A stretch of DNA of 64,000 nt, from contig NZ_CP011253.3 in assembly GCF_000972785.3 (NCBI RefSeq), positions 992,001 through 1,056,000 on the forward strand, given 5' to 3'. The notes under the pieces are model-generated. The model had not been told where the DNA came from. It saw nothing but the letters and a program-made list of their open reading frames with translations, and made no database searches. Made by a program: the position numbers and the translations under genes. This document shows, in pieces, positions 18,465 through 27,644 of this stretch. Every line of letters begins with the position of its first letter. Position 1 is the stretch's first letter. This DNA is from Pandoraea oxalativorans (GTDB lineage: Bacteria; Pseudomonadota; Gammaproteobacteria; Burkholderiales; Burkholderiaceae).

Positions 18465-20795
18465 ATGACCGAACGCAGAATGCCCGCCACCGCGCCTGAC
18501 GACGCGACCGCCGACCTCGTCGATCTTGCCGACGCAGCCAGCGCGCGAGCCGACGCCGCCGCCCGTCCTGCGGCGAAAGCAACGAAAGCGGCGAAGCGCG
18601 GCACCAAGGCCTCCGTCAAAGGTACGACCAGCGACGCAAGCGCAGACGCCACCGATCCCAAGGCGGCGAAGTCCACCCAGCCCAGCAAGCCCGCCAAATC
18701 CGCAAAATCTTCGAAGGACGCCAAGCCCGCCGCAAAGAAAGCGGCCGGCAGCGCCGACAAGCTTGCCAAGCTGGGCCTCAAGCGCGACATCGATCTGATC
18801 CTGCATCTGCCGATGCGTTACGAGGACGAAACCACGCTGCGCAAGATCGGCGAAGTGCTGCCGAGCGAACTGGCGCAGGTCGAAGGCGTGGTCACGGCGA
18901 GCGACGTCGCCTATCGCCCCCGACGTCAATGGGTGGTCCGCATCGCGGACGAAGGGCACGAGTTGGTGCTGCGATTTCTGAATTTTTACGGCAGTCAGCA
19001 AAAACAGCTCGCCATCGGCACACGGGTGCGCGTGCGTGGCGAAGTGCGCGGCGGGTTCTTCGGTCTGGAGATGGTCCACCCCGCCTACCGCGTGGTGCAG
19101 GACGCCGCCGCGCCGCTGCCCGAATCGCTGACGCCGGTCTATCCGAGCGCCGCCGGGCTGTCGCAGGCCTATCTGCGCAAAGCGATCCACAACGCGATGG
19201 ATCGCACGCCGCTGCCCGAACTGCTGCCGCCCGGCTTGCTGCAAGACGCCATCGGCCCCGATCATCCGCTGCCTGCATTGGCCGACGCTGTGCACTTGCT
19301 GCACGCGCCGCCGCCGAACGTGTCGGAGACGGCGCTCATGGAGCGTTCGCATCCCGCTTGGTTACGCATCAAGTGCGAGGAGTTGCTCGCACAGCAGCTC
19401 TCGCTAAAGCGGGCGCAGGCGGCACGTCGCCGTTTGCGTGCCCCGTCGCTGGGTGAGCCCATCAAAGGCGGCTTGCTCGAACGTTTCGAAGCCGCGTTGC
19501 CGTTCAAACTGACGGGCGCACAGCAGCGTGTCTGGGCCGAGATCCGCGCCGATCTGGCCGAAGCGCATCCGATGCAGCGTCTGCTGCAAGGCGACGTTGG
19601 CAGCGGCAAGACGATCATCGCAGCACTCGCCGCCGCACAGGCCATCGACGCCGGTTTTCAGGCTGCCATCATGGCGCCGACCGAAATTCTCGCAGAGCAG
19701 CACTTGCGCAAGCTCTCGGCGTGGCTCACGCCGCTGGGCGTGGAAGTCGCGTGGCTCGCGGGCAGCATGAAGGCGAAGGAAAAGCGCGAAGCGCTGGCAC
19801 GCGTGGCCAGCGGCGAAGCGCAACTCGTCATCGGCACGCACGCCATCATTCAGGACACGGTCACGTTCGCGCGTCTGGGCATGGCGGTCGTCGACGAACA
19901 GCACCGCTTCGGCGTCGCGCAACGGCTTGCGCTGCGCAGCAAGATGCAGACGGCGGGCATGGGGCCGAACGCCATGCCGCATCAGTTGATGATGAGCGCC
20001 ACACCGATTCCGCGCACACTCGCCATGACGTACTACGCCGACCTCGACGTCTCGGTCATCGACGAACTGCCGCCCGGTCGCAGCCCCGTCGTAACGAAGC
20101 TCATCAGCGACACGCGCCGCCCGGAAGTGATCGACCGGGTGCGCGCGGCGGCGCTGGCCGGACGTCAGGTGTACTGGGTCTGTCCGCTGATCGAGGAGAG
20201 CGAGGCGCTGCAATTGCAGACCGCTGTCGATACGCACGCGCAACTGGTCGCGGCGTTGCCGGAGTTGCGCGTGGGATTGGTGCATGGGCGTCTGTCGCCC
20301 GCCGAGAAGGCCGCCGTGATGGAGGACTTCACGCGCGGCGACACGCATTTGCTGGTAGCGACGACCGTGATCGAAGTGGGCGTGGATGTGCCCAATGCGT
20401 CACTGATGGTGATCGAACACGCCGAGCGCTTCGGTCTCGCACAATTGCACCAGCTGCGTGGACGCGTCGGTCGCGGCTCCGCCGAATCGGTCTGTTTGCT
20501 CATGTACGCCTCGCCGCTGTCGATGGGCGCGAAAGCCCGTTTGCAGACGATGCGCGAAACCACCGACGGCTTCGTCATCGCCCGGCGCGACCTTGAAATC
20601 CGTGGGCCGGGCGAGTTTCTCGGCGCCCGCCAGTCGGGTGCGGCCATGCTGCGCTTCGTCGATCTTAATGAGGACGCCTGGATGATTCCGGGCGCACAGG
20701 AAGCTGCCGATGCGCTGCTCAAGTCGCATCCGGGCGCGGTGGCCGCGCATCTGGAGCGATGGCTCGGCGCGCGTGAAGACTATCTGAAAGCCTGA
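18465..20795 (+). CDS. recG: ATP-dependent DNA helicase RecG, with an extended N-terminus
   Basis: 776 residues from ATG 18465 (an in-frame ATG at 18387 would give 802). The core, starting near LAKLGLKRDIDLILHLPMRYED, has the wedge domain and the helicase motifs: Walker A GDVGSGKT, VVDEQHRFGVAQR, MSATPIPRTL, and motif VI QLHQLRGRVGRG. RecG reverses stalled forks and processes Holliday junctions. The first ~90 residues are a low-complexity Ala/Lys/Ser/Pro stretch not present in typical ~690-residue RecG. The gene directly precedes oxyR, the known Burkholderiaceae order. Confidence 0.96.
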   Translation: MTERRMPATAPDDATADLVDLADAASARADAAARPAAKATKAAKRGTKASVKGTTSDASADATDPKAAKSTQPSKPAKSAKSSKDAKPAAKKAAGSADKLAKLGLKRDIDLILHLPMRYEDETTLRKIGEVLPSELAQVEGVVTASDVAYRPRRQWVVRIADEGHELVLRFLNFYGSQQKQLAIGTRVRVRGEVRGGFFGLEMVHPAYRVVQDAAAPLPESLTPVYPSAAGLSQAYLRKAIHNAMDRTPLPELLPPGLLQDAIGPDHPLPALADAVHLLHAPPPNVSETALMERSHPAWLRIKCEELLAQQLSLKRAQAARRRLRAPSLGEPIKGGLLERFEAALPFKLTGAQQRVWAEIRADLAEAHPMQRLLQGDVGSGKTIIAALAAAQAIDAGFQAAIMAPTEILAEQHLRKLSAWLTPLGVEVAWLAGSMKAKEKREALARVASGEAQLVIGTHAIIQDTVTFARLGMAVVDEQHRFGVAQRLALRSKMQTAGMGPNAMPHQLMMSATPIPRTLAMTYYADLDVSVIDELPPGRSPVVTKLISDTRRPEVIDRVRAAALAGRQVYWVCPLIEESEALQLQTAVDTHAQLVAALPELRVGLVHGRLSPAEKAAVMEDFTRGDTHLLVATTVIEVGVDVPNASLMVIEHAERFGLAQLHQLRGRVGRGSAESVCLLMYASPLSMGAKARLQTMRETTDGFVIARRDLEIRGPGEFLGARQSGAAMLRFVDLNEDAWMIPGAQEAADALLKSHPGAVAAHLERWLGAREDYLKA

Positions 20796-20905
20796 CAGTG
20801 CGGGGCGTGGTAGCCGCCGCGTGGGCGGGTGACGCGAAGCGCGTCGTCCGCCAGCGGTCGAAAACGGGCAATTGCCGCCCGATTGTGCTATAAAAAACAA
20901 AATCT

Positions 20906-20930
20906 ATCGATTTCATCGGTTCGATTAATT
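20906..20930. promoter_or_regulatory. LysR-type operator candidate upstream of oxyR
   Basis: ATCGA-N10-TCGAT dyad at 20906-20925, 23 bp before the oxyR start, running into CGATTAATT (20922-20930). The same nine bases recur upstream of katA at 22022-22030. Autoregulation by OxyR is a possible explanation, unproven. Confidence 0.35.
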
Positions 20931-20948
20931 TACACAGGTTAGGACGAC

Positions 20949-21893
20949 ATGACCCTCACGGAACTCAAGTACATCGTGGCGGTGGCACGTGAACGCCATT
21001 TCGGTCGCGCGGCGGAAGCCTGTTTCGTCAGCCAGCCGACGCTCTCGGTGGCCATCAAGAAGCTCGAAGACGAGCTGAACGTTCAGATTTTCGAGCGCGG
21101 CGCGGCGGAAGTCAGCGTGACGCCGCTCGGCGAGCAGATCGTGGCGCAGGCCCAGCGCGTGCTCGAGCAGACCATCGCCATCAAGGAAATCGCCAAGCAG
21201 GGGCGCGACCCGCTCGCCGGGCCGCTGCGTCTGGGGGTGATCTACACGATCGGACCGTATCTGCTGCCGGCGCTCGTCAAGCAAATGATCGAGACTACGC
21301 CGCAGATGCCGCTGATGCTGCAAGAGAACTACACACTCAAGCTCATCGAGTTGCTCAAGCAAGGCGAAATCGATGCGGCCATCATGGCGCTGCCGTTCCC
21401 GGAGAGCGGCCTGATGGTGCGTCCGCTCTATGACGAGCCGTTCGTCGTGGCGCTGCCGCGCTCACACGCGTGGGCGGGCCGCGAGCATATCGATGCGGGC
21501 GACCTCAAGCAAGAGACGATGCTGCTGCTCGGCAGCGGCCATTGCTTCCGCGATCACGTGCTCGGCGTGTGCCCGGAACTGATGCGCTTCTCGCAGAACG
21601 CCGACGGCATTCAGAAGACGTTCGAGGGCTCGTCGCTCGAAACGATTCGCCATATGGTGGCGAGCGGCGTGGGCATCACGGTACTGCCGAAGACGTCCGT
21701 GCCCGAGAAGCAGGCGCCGGACAGCCTGCTGAGCTATGTGCCGTTCTCGGCACCGGTGCCGGATCGTCGCGTCGTGCTCGCGTGGCGCAAGAGCTTCACG
21801 CGTCTGCCAGCCATCGAAGCGGTGGCGCAGGCGATCGCCAAATGCGATCTGCCGGGCATCGTCCCGCTCGATTTGCCCGCAACGTCCAACTGA
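20949..21893 (+). CDS. oxyR: Peroxide-sensing LysR-family regulator OxyR
   Basis: 314 residues: winged HTH (1-60, GRAAEACFVSQPTLSVAIKK), linker helix, and effector domain. The two redox cysteines are at residues 199 (GSGHCFRD, codon 21543) and 208 (GVCPEL, codon 21570), exactly the positions known in E. coli OxyR, so peroxide sensing by disulfide formation should be intact. A catalase gene follows on the same strand and dps lies nearby, both classic OxyR targets. Confidence 0.96.
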   Translation: MTLTELKYIVAVARERHFGRAAEACFVSQPTLSVAIKKLEDELNVQIFERGAAEVSVTPLGEQIVAQAQRVLEQTIAIKEIAKQGRDPLAGPLRLGVIYTIGPYLLPALVKQMIETTPQMPLMLQENYTLKLIELLKQGEIDAAIMALPFPESGLMVRPLYDEPFVVALPRSHAWAGREHIDAGDLKQETMLLLGSGHCFRDHVLGVCPELMRFSQNADGIQKTFEGSSLETIRHMVASGVGITVLPKTSVPEKQAPDSLLSYVPFSAPVPDRRVVLAWRKSFTRLPAIEAVAQAIAKCDLPGIVPLDLPATSN

Positions 21894-22021
21894 CCTCCGG
21901 CTGAGCGCACTAGGACCGGGCACTTCCGAACGGTCCTCGACGCTCCTCATCTCCCGTCGTGAGCCTTACGCCGCTGCCTTGTGCCGCGGCGTATTGCTTT
22001 TGCCTATGACATATATAAAAA

Positions 22022-22057
22022 CGATTAATTCGACCGTTTTAATATAAATAATTAATC
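22022..22057. promoter_or_regulatory. AT-rich dyad upstream of the katA region
   Basis: Perfect 8-bp arms GATTAATT (22023-22030) and AATTAATC (22050-22057) separated by 19 AT-rich bases, in the oxyR-katA gap. The block stands out in this GC-rich DNA and shares CGATTAATT with the region upstream of oxyR. Likely promoter/operator, perhaps for OxyR. Confidence 0.4.
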
Positions 22058-22070
22058 TGGAGCCACGCGC

Positions 22071-22235
22071 TTGAAACCGGGCCACACAGAGCAGCCCGCG
22101 CTGTCAGGCGCGAATCCCTACCCGCAGAAAGACGCATTCGAGGTGCCCGCAATGACCCAACTCAAGGCCTATTTGCACGACATCGAAACCACGCTGGAAC
22201 ACGTCCTTGCCGACTTCGCCCTGATGGGTGCCTAA
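22071..22235 (+). CDS. Small ORF between oxyR and katA (54 aa, TTG start)
   Basis: TTG 22071 is preceded at 8 bases by CTGGAG. The predicted peptide ends in an amphipathic helix (MTQLKAYLHDIETTLEHVL). An internal ATG at 22152 gives a 27-residue version. It sits 66 bp before katA on the same strand. I recognise no family; it might be a genuine small protein or only leader sequence. Confidence 0.35.
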   Translation: MKPGHTEQPALSGANPYPQKDAFEVPAMTQLKAYLHDIETTLEHVLADFALMGA

Positions 22236-22301
22236 GTCGCTCAAGTTACGCAAGTCGCAAGTCATCGACAGATCAGGAACCAGGAAACAGGAGAGCGTCA
22301 C

Positions 22302-23750
22302 ATGTCCGACAAGATGAAACTCACGACCGCCGCCGGCGCGCCGGTCGCCGACAACCAGAACACGCAAACGGCAGGCCCGCGCGACCCGGCCTTGTTGCAA
22401 GACGTCTGGCTGATCGAAAAGCTCGCTCACTTCGACCGTGAAGTGATTCCGGAGCGTCGCGTGCACGCGAAAGGCTCGGGCGCGTTCGGCAAGCTGACCA
22501 TCACGCACGACATCACGAAGTACACCCGTGCCCGCATGTTCGAATCGGTCGGCAAGGAAACGCCGGTGTTCCTGCGTTTTTCGACGGTGGCAGGCGAGCG
22601 CGGTGCGGCCGATGCCGAGCGCGACGTGCGCGGCTTCTCGCTCAAGTTCTACACCGACGAAGGCAACTGGGATCTCGTGGGCAACAACACGCCCGTGTTC
22701 TTCATTCGCGACGCGCTCAAGTTCCCCGACTTCATCCACACGCAAAAACGCGATCCCAAGACCAACATGCGTAGCCCCACGGCCGCCTGGGATTTCTGGT
22801 CGCGCTCGCCCGAGTCGCTGCATCAGGTCACCATCCTCATGAGCGATCGCGGTATTCCGAAGAACTATCGTCAGCAGCACGGCTTCGGCTCGCACACGTT
22901 CAGCTTCATCAACGCGGCGAACGAACGGTTCTGGGTGAAGTTCCACTTCAAGTCGATGCAGGGGGTGGAGAATCTGACGAACGCCGAAGCGGCGCAGATC
23001 GTGGCCGACGATCGCGAAAGCCATCAGCGCGATCTGTTCGACGCCATCGAAGCAGGCAACTTCCCGCGCTGGCGCATGCAGGTGCAGGTGATGCCGGAGG
23101 CGGACGCCGCGACGTATCGCTATAACCCGTTCGACATCACGAAGGTGTGGCCGCATGCGGATTACCCGCTGATCGACGTCGGCGTGCTGGAGTTGAACCG
23201 CAATCCGGAGAACTACTTTGCGGACGTCGAACAGGCCGCGTTCAATCCGGGCAATGTGGTGCCGGGCATCGGCTTCTCGCCCGACCGCTTGTTGCAGGGA
23301 CGTCTGTTCTCGTACGGCGACACACAGCGTTATCGCCTCGGGGTGAACCACAGTGCAATTCCCGTGAACGCACCGAAGTGCCCGTTCCATCACAGTTTCC
23401 ATCGGGATGGTGCGATGCGTGTGGACGGTAATCTCGGCGGCACGCCGAACTATGAGCCGAATCGCTACGGTGCGTTTGCCGAGCAGCCCGAGTATCGAGA
23501 TCCGCAGCAAGCCGTGGGTGCCGTGGCCGATCGTTTCGATCATCGTGACGACGACGATTACTACTCTCAGCCGCGCGCGCTGTTCCGCTTGTTCGACGAT
23601 GCGCAAAAGAGCCGTCTGTTTGGCAACATTGCCGTATCGATGCAAGGGGTGCCGGACGATGTCGCGCAGCGTCAGATCGCGCTCTTCGACAAGATCGATC
23701 CCGCGTATGCGCAAGGGGTGATCGCCGCACGCAAGGCGTTGGCGAAGTAA
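22302..23750 (+). CDS. katA: Monofunctional heme catalase (small-subunit type)
   Basis: 482 residues, the small-subunit catalase length. Catalytic His in [13 protein letters not shown], Asn in the NLVG-like strand ([14 protein letters not shown]), and the proximal heme Tyr in [15 protein letters not shown]. It degrades hydrogen peroxide. ATG 22302 has GGAGAG eight bases upstream. The position after oxyR and the AT-rich dyad between them suggest peroxide induction. Confidence 0.96.
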   Translation: MSDKMKLTTAAGAPVADNQNTQTAGPRDPALLQDVWLIEKLAHFDREVIPERRVHAKGSGAFGKLTITHDITKYTRARMFESVGKETPVFLRFSTVAGERGAADAERDVRGFSLKFYTDEGNWDLVGNNTPVFFIRDALKFPDFIHTQKRDPKTNMRSPTAAWDFWSRSPESLHQVTILMSDRGIPKNYRQQHGFGSHTFSFINAANERFWVKFHFKSMQGVENLTNAEAAQIVADDRESHQRDLFDAIEAGNFPRWRMQVQVMPEADAATYRYNPFDITKVWPHADYPLIDVGVLELNRNPENYFADVEQAAFNPGNVVPGIGFSPDRLLQGRLFSYGDTQRYRLGVNHSAIPVNAPKCPFHHSFHRDGAMRVDGNLGGTPNYEPNRYGAFAEQPEYRDPQQAVGAVADRFDHRDDDDYYSQPRALFRLFDDAQKSRLFGNIAVSMQGVPDDVAQRQIALFDKIDPAYAQGVIAARKALAK

Positions 23751-23847
23751 GGCATCGCTGTTGACGGTTCCGGCAGCGTGTCTGCCGGAGCTTCACTTGG
23801 CGCAGTAAGGTTGCGGGGACGGTCGGGCCGTCTGCGCACGGGTATTT

Positions 23848-24528
23848 TCAGGCCGCGGGCCAGAAGGCGCGGATGGCCGCGATACCGTAAGCGCCGGCGT
23901 TGCGGGCAGTATTGAGCGTCTCGGCACGCATGCCGCCGAGCGCGAAGACGGGCAGCGTGGTTTGCGCGGCGAGTGCCGTGAAGGCGGGCCAGCCAAGGGG
24001 CGTTGCTTCCGGGTGCGTGGCCGTGGCGAGCACCGGTGACAGCGTCACGAAGTCCATCCCCCGATGCGAAGCCTGCGCCAGTTGCGCGGCGTCGTGACAG
24101 GCGGCGCTCATCAGTTTCCAGCCTGTCGGACGCGACTCGCAGGCCATGAGGCGTTCGCTCGTCAGATGCCAACCGTCCGCTTGCGGCATCGTCCCGGCGT
24201 GCATGCCCTGGGCGGCGTCGAGCCAACGGTCGGCCACATCGTGTGGCGGATTCAGAATGAGTTGCGCCCCGGCCGCGTGAGTGAGCGCCAACGCGCTTTC
24301 CGCCAGCGCGCGGTAGCCCTCGGCATCGAGCGAACGGTTGCGTAGCTGCACGAGGCGAGTGCCACGCGCGAGCGCCTGCGCCAGTTGCGAGGCGAAGGCG
24401 GCGATCTGCGCGCGCGACGCGACGTCGGGCGTCACCAGAAGCTGGCGGGGCAGAAGCGGCTGGGCGGGAGGCGCGGCGTCCTGAGCGACGGCGTTGGCGT
24501 GCGACGTTCCGGTAAGACGTATGGGCAT
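23848..24528 (-). CDS. Stand-alone ThiE/TenI-like protein
   Basis: 226-residue TIM-barrel protein of the thiamine phosphate synthase superfamily. Landmarks: TRLVQLRNRSLDAEGY, QLILNPPHDVADRW, GWHLTSERLM, MSAACHDAAQL, DFVTLSPVLATATHP, LPVFALGGM and GIAAIRAFW. The pattern (HLT-S-R-LM, SPV-T-THP) is that of the ThiE-like C-terminal domain found in MutT/ThiE fusion proteins rather than of housekeeping ThiE, so the role in thiamine metabolism is uncertain. A second, IS-disrupted copy of this gene type is reconstructed at 43.6-48.0 kb. Confidence 0.8.
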   Translation of the reverse strand: MPIRLTGTSHANAVAQDAAPPAQPLLPRQLLVTPDVASRAQIAAFASQLAQALARGTRLVQLRNRSLDAEGYRALAESALALTHAAGAQLILNPPHDVADRWLDAAQGMHAGTMPQADGWHLTSERLMACESRPTGWKLMSAACHDAAQLAQASHRGMDFVTLSPVLATATHPEATPLGWPAFTALAAQTTLPVFALGGMRAETLNTARNAGAYGIAAIRAFWPAA

Positions 24529-24705
24529 CGACGGGAGGTTGGCAGCAGGCGCGGCTGACGTATTCGGATAGGGCGCAGTGTAACCGGAATGACGTGGGGA
24601 ACGTCCTGAGGAAAATACGGAGACCGATGCCGGTCGCCGTCGAATCTCTTATTCAGTGCATCTTCCGGCGTTTTCGGAAGACGGCACAGCAAACGGAGTC
24701 AAATC

Positions 24706-25203
24706 ATGGCAAAGAAAAACAATGCAGGTCTAGTGGCAAGCGTGAACATCGGTATCAGCGACAAAGATCGCAAGCGCATCGTCGAGGGATTGAGCCATCT
24801 GTTGGCAGACACTTACACGTTGTATCTGAAGACGCACAACTTCCACTGGAATGTGACGGGGCCAATGTTCAACACGCTGCATCTGATGTTCGAGGGGCAG
24901 TACAACGAACTCGCGCTGGCGGTGGATCAGATCGCCGAGCGTATCCGTGCGCTCGGCTACCCGGCACCGGGCACGTACAAGGAATTCGCGAAGCTGTCGT
25001 CGATTCCCGAGGCAGAAGGCGTGCCTGCGGCCGAAGAGATGATTCGTCAACTGGTCGAAGGTCAGGAAGCCGTGACGCGCACCGCACGTGGCATCTTCCC
25101 GATCGTCGACGCGGCCTCGGACGAGCCCACCGCCGACCTGCTCACGCAACGCATGCAACTGCACGAAAAGAACGCGTGGATGCTGCGCAGCCTGCTGGCC
25201 TGA
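24706..25203 (+). CDS. dps: Dps-family DNA-protecting ferritin-like protein
   Basis: 165 residues. Ferroxidase residues lie in [20 protein letters not shown] and [20 protein letters not shown], the diagnostic Dps pattern. It forms a dodecamer that oxidises iron with peroxide and protects DNA. The lysine-rich N-terminus (MAKKNNAG) could contact DNA. It is near oxyR and katA and is followed by a strong terminator. Confidence 0.96.
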   Translation: MAKKNNAGLVASVNIGISDKDRKRIVEGLSHLLADTYTLYLKTHNFHWNVTGPMFNTLHLMFEGQYNELALAVDQIAERIRALGYPAPGTYKEFAKLSSIPEAEGVPAAEEMIRQLVEGQEAVTRTARGIFPIVDAASDEPTADLLTQRMQLHEKNAWMLRSLLA

Positions 25204-25252
25204 CGTGCATCGCACGATGCCGACACAGCGTAACCCATCGATGACGGATGAA

Positions 25253-25279
25253 GCCCACGCGTTTGCGTGGGCTTTTTTT
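25253..25279 (+). terminator. Intrinsic terminator after dps
   Basis: Perfect stem GCCCACGC / GCGTGGGC, loop GTTT, then T7. Confidence 0.95.
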
Positions 25280-25366
25280 ACGCCAACCCGATGGCGGTCG
25301 TTAGGGGCATGTGAGGTGTCATAGAGAAAGGGTGCACTCTGTTGTGCAGTCCAGTACACTGGCCGG

Positions 25367-26191
25367 ATGCCCTTCGATTGGCTCGCCCGAAACCTCCTCG
25401 TCAGCCTCTTCCTGCCGCCCGCCAATGTGCTGGTGCTCGCAGGCCTCGCGGCCATTTGCTGGCGGCGCTTTCCAAGATTGGGCAAGACGCTGGCCGTGGT
25501 GGCAACGCTCGCACTCTGGTTGCAGGCGACGCCGTGGTTCAGCAACCGGTTGGCGCACTCGCTCGACATCGCCCCCGCGCTCAATATCGACACCGTCGAG
25601 GCGGCCCATCGGGCACAGGCGTCAGCGTCGCCCGATCCATCTAAACCTGCACGCATCGCGTCGACGCTTCCCCAGGCAGTCGTCGTTCTGGGCGGCGGTA
25701 TCAGCCTCGGCGCGACGGAGTATGGCCGGCGCGATGGTGCAGATCTGCCGCCGGGCGCGTTCGCTCGCGTGCGCTACGGCGCATTCCTGGCCCGACGCGC
25801 ACAATTGCCCGTACTTGTGTCCGGCGGTGCACCGTCCGGCTATTCGGTGTCCGAAGGGCAACTGATGGCGAACATATTGCAGGACGAGTTCGGCGTGCCG
25901 GTACGCTGGATCGAAGGACAATCGTTGAACACGGCGCAAAACGCCATTTTCAGCGCACGCATGCTGACGAACGTCGGCGTGACGCGCGTTTATCTGGTCA
26001 CGGACGCCTGGCATATGCGCCGCGCACGCGACCAGTTCGTGCGTGCCGGTCTGACGGTGGTACCCGCACCGTGCTGTAACGGCAATGCGCAGGACCCCGA
26101 CGCTGCGTCCGGCTGGTGGCCAACCCTTGACAGCTTGCGCATCACGCGCTTGTCGCTGCGCGAGTGGATGGCGCTGAGCGTGGGACATTGA
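25367..26191 (+). CDS. YdcF/SanA-like DUF218 membrane protein
   Basis: 274 residues. One or two N-terminal helices (LLVSLFLPPANVLVLAGLAAI and TLAVVATLALWLQATPWF) precede a DUF218 domain with VVVLGGGISLGA, LPVLVSGGAPSGYSVSEG, IEGQSLNTAQNAIFSA and LVTDAWHMRRARDQF. Related ElyC/SanA proteins affect cell-envelope synthesis; the biochemical activity is not settled. Confidence 0.88.
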   Translation: MPFDWLARNLLVSLFLPPANVLVLAGLAAICWRRFPRLGKTLAVVATLALWLQATPWFSNRLAHSLDIAPALNIDTVEAAHRAQASASPDPSKPARIASTLPQAVVVLGGGISLGATEYGRRDGADLPPGAFARVRYGAFLARRAQLPVLVSGGAPSGYSVSEGQLMANILQDEFGVPVRWIEGQSLNTAQNAIFSARMLTNVGVTRVYLVTDAWHMRRARDQFVRAGLTVVPAPCCNGNAQDPDAASGWWPTLDSLRITRLSLREWMALSVGH

Positions 26192-26333
26192 GCGTCGGAC
26201 TGTCCGCCGATGACGTCGTCGATGCGTCGGAACAACCGATGTCGGTCGTCGCTGGCGGAAAACGACGATGATGATTCGGAGCTTTGCCGTCGCGCAGGCT
26301 CCCTGACTTGCCAACCCTAAACGAGAGAGACGT

Positions 26334-26741
26334 ATGAAGACGAAAGCTTTCCTGACCGTTGAAGACGTGCAGAAGATCAACGCGGCCGCTGTGGCGGAAG
26401 CCACTTCGAACGGCTGGAACGTGTGCATTACGATCGTCGACGACGGTGGTCATGCCCTGTCGCTGTATCGCATGGACGGTGCTGCCCCCAGTACGGCCAT
26501 GATGTCGCTGGGCAAAGCGCAGACCTCGGCGGTCGGCCGTCGTGAAAGCGGTGCATTCGAAGAGATGATCAACGGCGGCCGCTTCGCGTTCCTGAGCGCA
26601 CCGAACACGGCCATGCTCGAAGGCGGCGTGCCGATCGTTGTCGACGGCAATGTGATCGGTGCCGTGGGCGTGTCGGGTGTGAAGTCGAACCAGGACGCGC
26701 AGATCGCCCGCGCGGGGATCGCCGCCGTCACCGGCGCGTAA
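26334..26741 (+). CDS. HbpS/GlcG-family heme-binding-like protein
   Basis: 135 residues matching the DUF336 fold: ITIVDDGGHALSLYRMDGA, GKAQTSAVGRRES and GGVPIVVDGNVIGAVGVSG. Members include extracellular HbpS and the GlcG protein of glycolate operons; no signal peptide is seen, so it is probably cytoplasmic. GAGAGA upstream gives a usable ribosome site. It is monocistronic with a strong terminator behind it. Confidence 0.88.
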   Translation: MKTKAFLTVEDVQKINAAAVAEATSNGWNVCITIVDDGGHALSLYRMDGAAPSTAMMSLGKAQTSAVGRRESGAFEEMINGGRFAFLSAPNTAMLEGGVPIVVDGNVIGAVGVSGVKSNQDAQIARAGIAAVTGA

Positions 26742-26810
26742 TTCGTCCGCGTAGTATCGTGCGTGGCCGTGCGCTGGCGCGGCATCCGATGTCGTGACAG
26801 CGCAGGAAGC

Positions 26811-26849
26811 AAAAAAGCATCGCCAATGAAAGTCGGCGATGCTTTTTTT
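26811..26849. terminator. Bidirectional intrinsic terminator
   Basis: Stem GCATCGCC / GGCGATGC with A6 before and T7 after. A second, weaker hairpin (AACCCG / CGGGTT) lies at 26879-26900. Apart from these and the tiny ORF at 26964, the 26742-27202 gap holds nothing I can name. Confidence 0.92.
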
Positions 26850-26963
26850 GTGCGTGAAGTCCTGTGCCGCAAAAAGAAAACCCGCTCTCGCGAACGGGTT
26901 AAAGGCTTGTCAGGCCGTATGACAAACCTGAGGCTTGGCAGGTTGGTCACGAGGAGAACATCA

Positions 26964-27020
26964 ATGAAACCCGAGTGGATGGACAAAAAAAGCGGCTTGG
27001 CTGGCGCGCAACGCAGGTAG
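26964..27020 (+). CDS. Candidate 18-aa ORF
   Basis: ATG 26964 follows GAGGAG at a good distance; the peptide MKPEWMDKKSGLAGAQRR is charged and short. It lies in the gap upstream of hemP on the opposite strand. No family is recognised; it could be a leader peptide or chance. Confidence 0.2.
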   Translation: MKPEWMDKKSGLAGAQRR

Positions 27021-27202
27021 AGAGGGGCTTGCCGTAACTACATGGGATCGCGTTGCGTTCGCTGGCTACTGCCAAACACCTCTTAGGCGAGGTGGTCCCC
27101 ACAAAACTCGGTGAAGGAGGCGGCAAGGTCGTGGGCTCGCCACCGCCAAAATTCGTTAAAAAAACCTGACTGCTTGACGTCTACTGCTCTGAACTCCATC
27201 GC

Positions 27203-27457
27203 TTACTTCGTGAGGATCAGCTTGCCATAACGCGTAGCGCGTAGTCGGTAAGTCTGGCCGTTGTGCAGGATGTTCACGCATTGCGTGCCCTGAAGCAGGT
27301 GATCGCTCGTCAGCACGCGACCGGTCGTTTGGCTGGTTGCCGACTTTTCTGCAGCCGGGCTGGCCACTTGCGTACGCGACACCGACAAGGTGCGGCGCGG
27401 TGCGGTGGCGGGCGTGGTCTCGCGGGCAGGGGTGTGGCTTACGGTCATCTCGCTCAT
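27203..27457 (-). CDS. hemP: Hemin uptake protein HemP
   Basis: 84 residues. The conserved C-terminal HemP core is present (LLQGTQCVNILHNGQTYRLRATRYGKLILTK) after a Ser/Thr/Ala-rich N-terminus. HemP/HmuP proteins activate heme-uptake genes in Burkholderiales. A Fur box directly upstream predicts induction under iron limitation. Here hemP stands alone, without an adjacent heme receptor or ABC transporter. Confidence 0.92.
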   Translation of the reverse strand: MSEMTVSHTPARETTPATAPRRTLSVSRTQVASPAAEKSATSQTTGRVLTSDHLLQGTQCVNILHNGQTYRLRATRYGKLILTK

Positions 27458-27485
27458 CCGTGTGGCTGACTGTGAGAAGAATATT

Positions 27486-27506
27486 AAATGAGAATCATTC
27501 CCATTT
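27486..27506 (-). promoter_or_regulatory. Fur box of hemP
   Basis: AAATGAGAATCATTCCCATTT, a close match to the Fur consensus of alternating NAT-like triplets, 29 bp upstream of the hemP start in AT-rich promoter DNA. Confidence 0.85.
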
Positions 27507-27558
27507 ATATTTGAATTTGACTATTGTGCATATTTGTTCGGTAGGTTTTATCTAAACT

Positions 27559-27597
27559 GTGTTTGCTGGACGGTGGAACGCGCCGTCCAGCAAACAC
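27559..27597. terminator. Perfect 15-bp hairpin downstream of the SRPBCC gene
   Basis: GTGTTTGCTGGACGG and its exact complement are separated by nine bases. It sits 48 bp past the SRPBCC stop (minus strand). No T tract follows on either strand, so it may be an atypical terminator or RNA-stability hairpin. Confidence 0.6.
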
Positions 27598-27644
27598 GGC
27601 AGCGAAACCGACGGCAGCCCCAGCCACAAGGCCTGGACGGCCGA

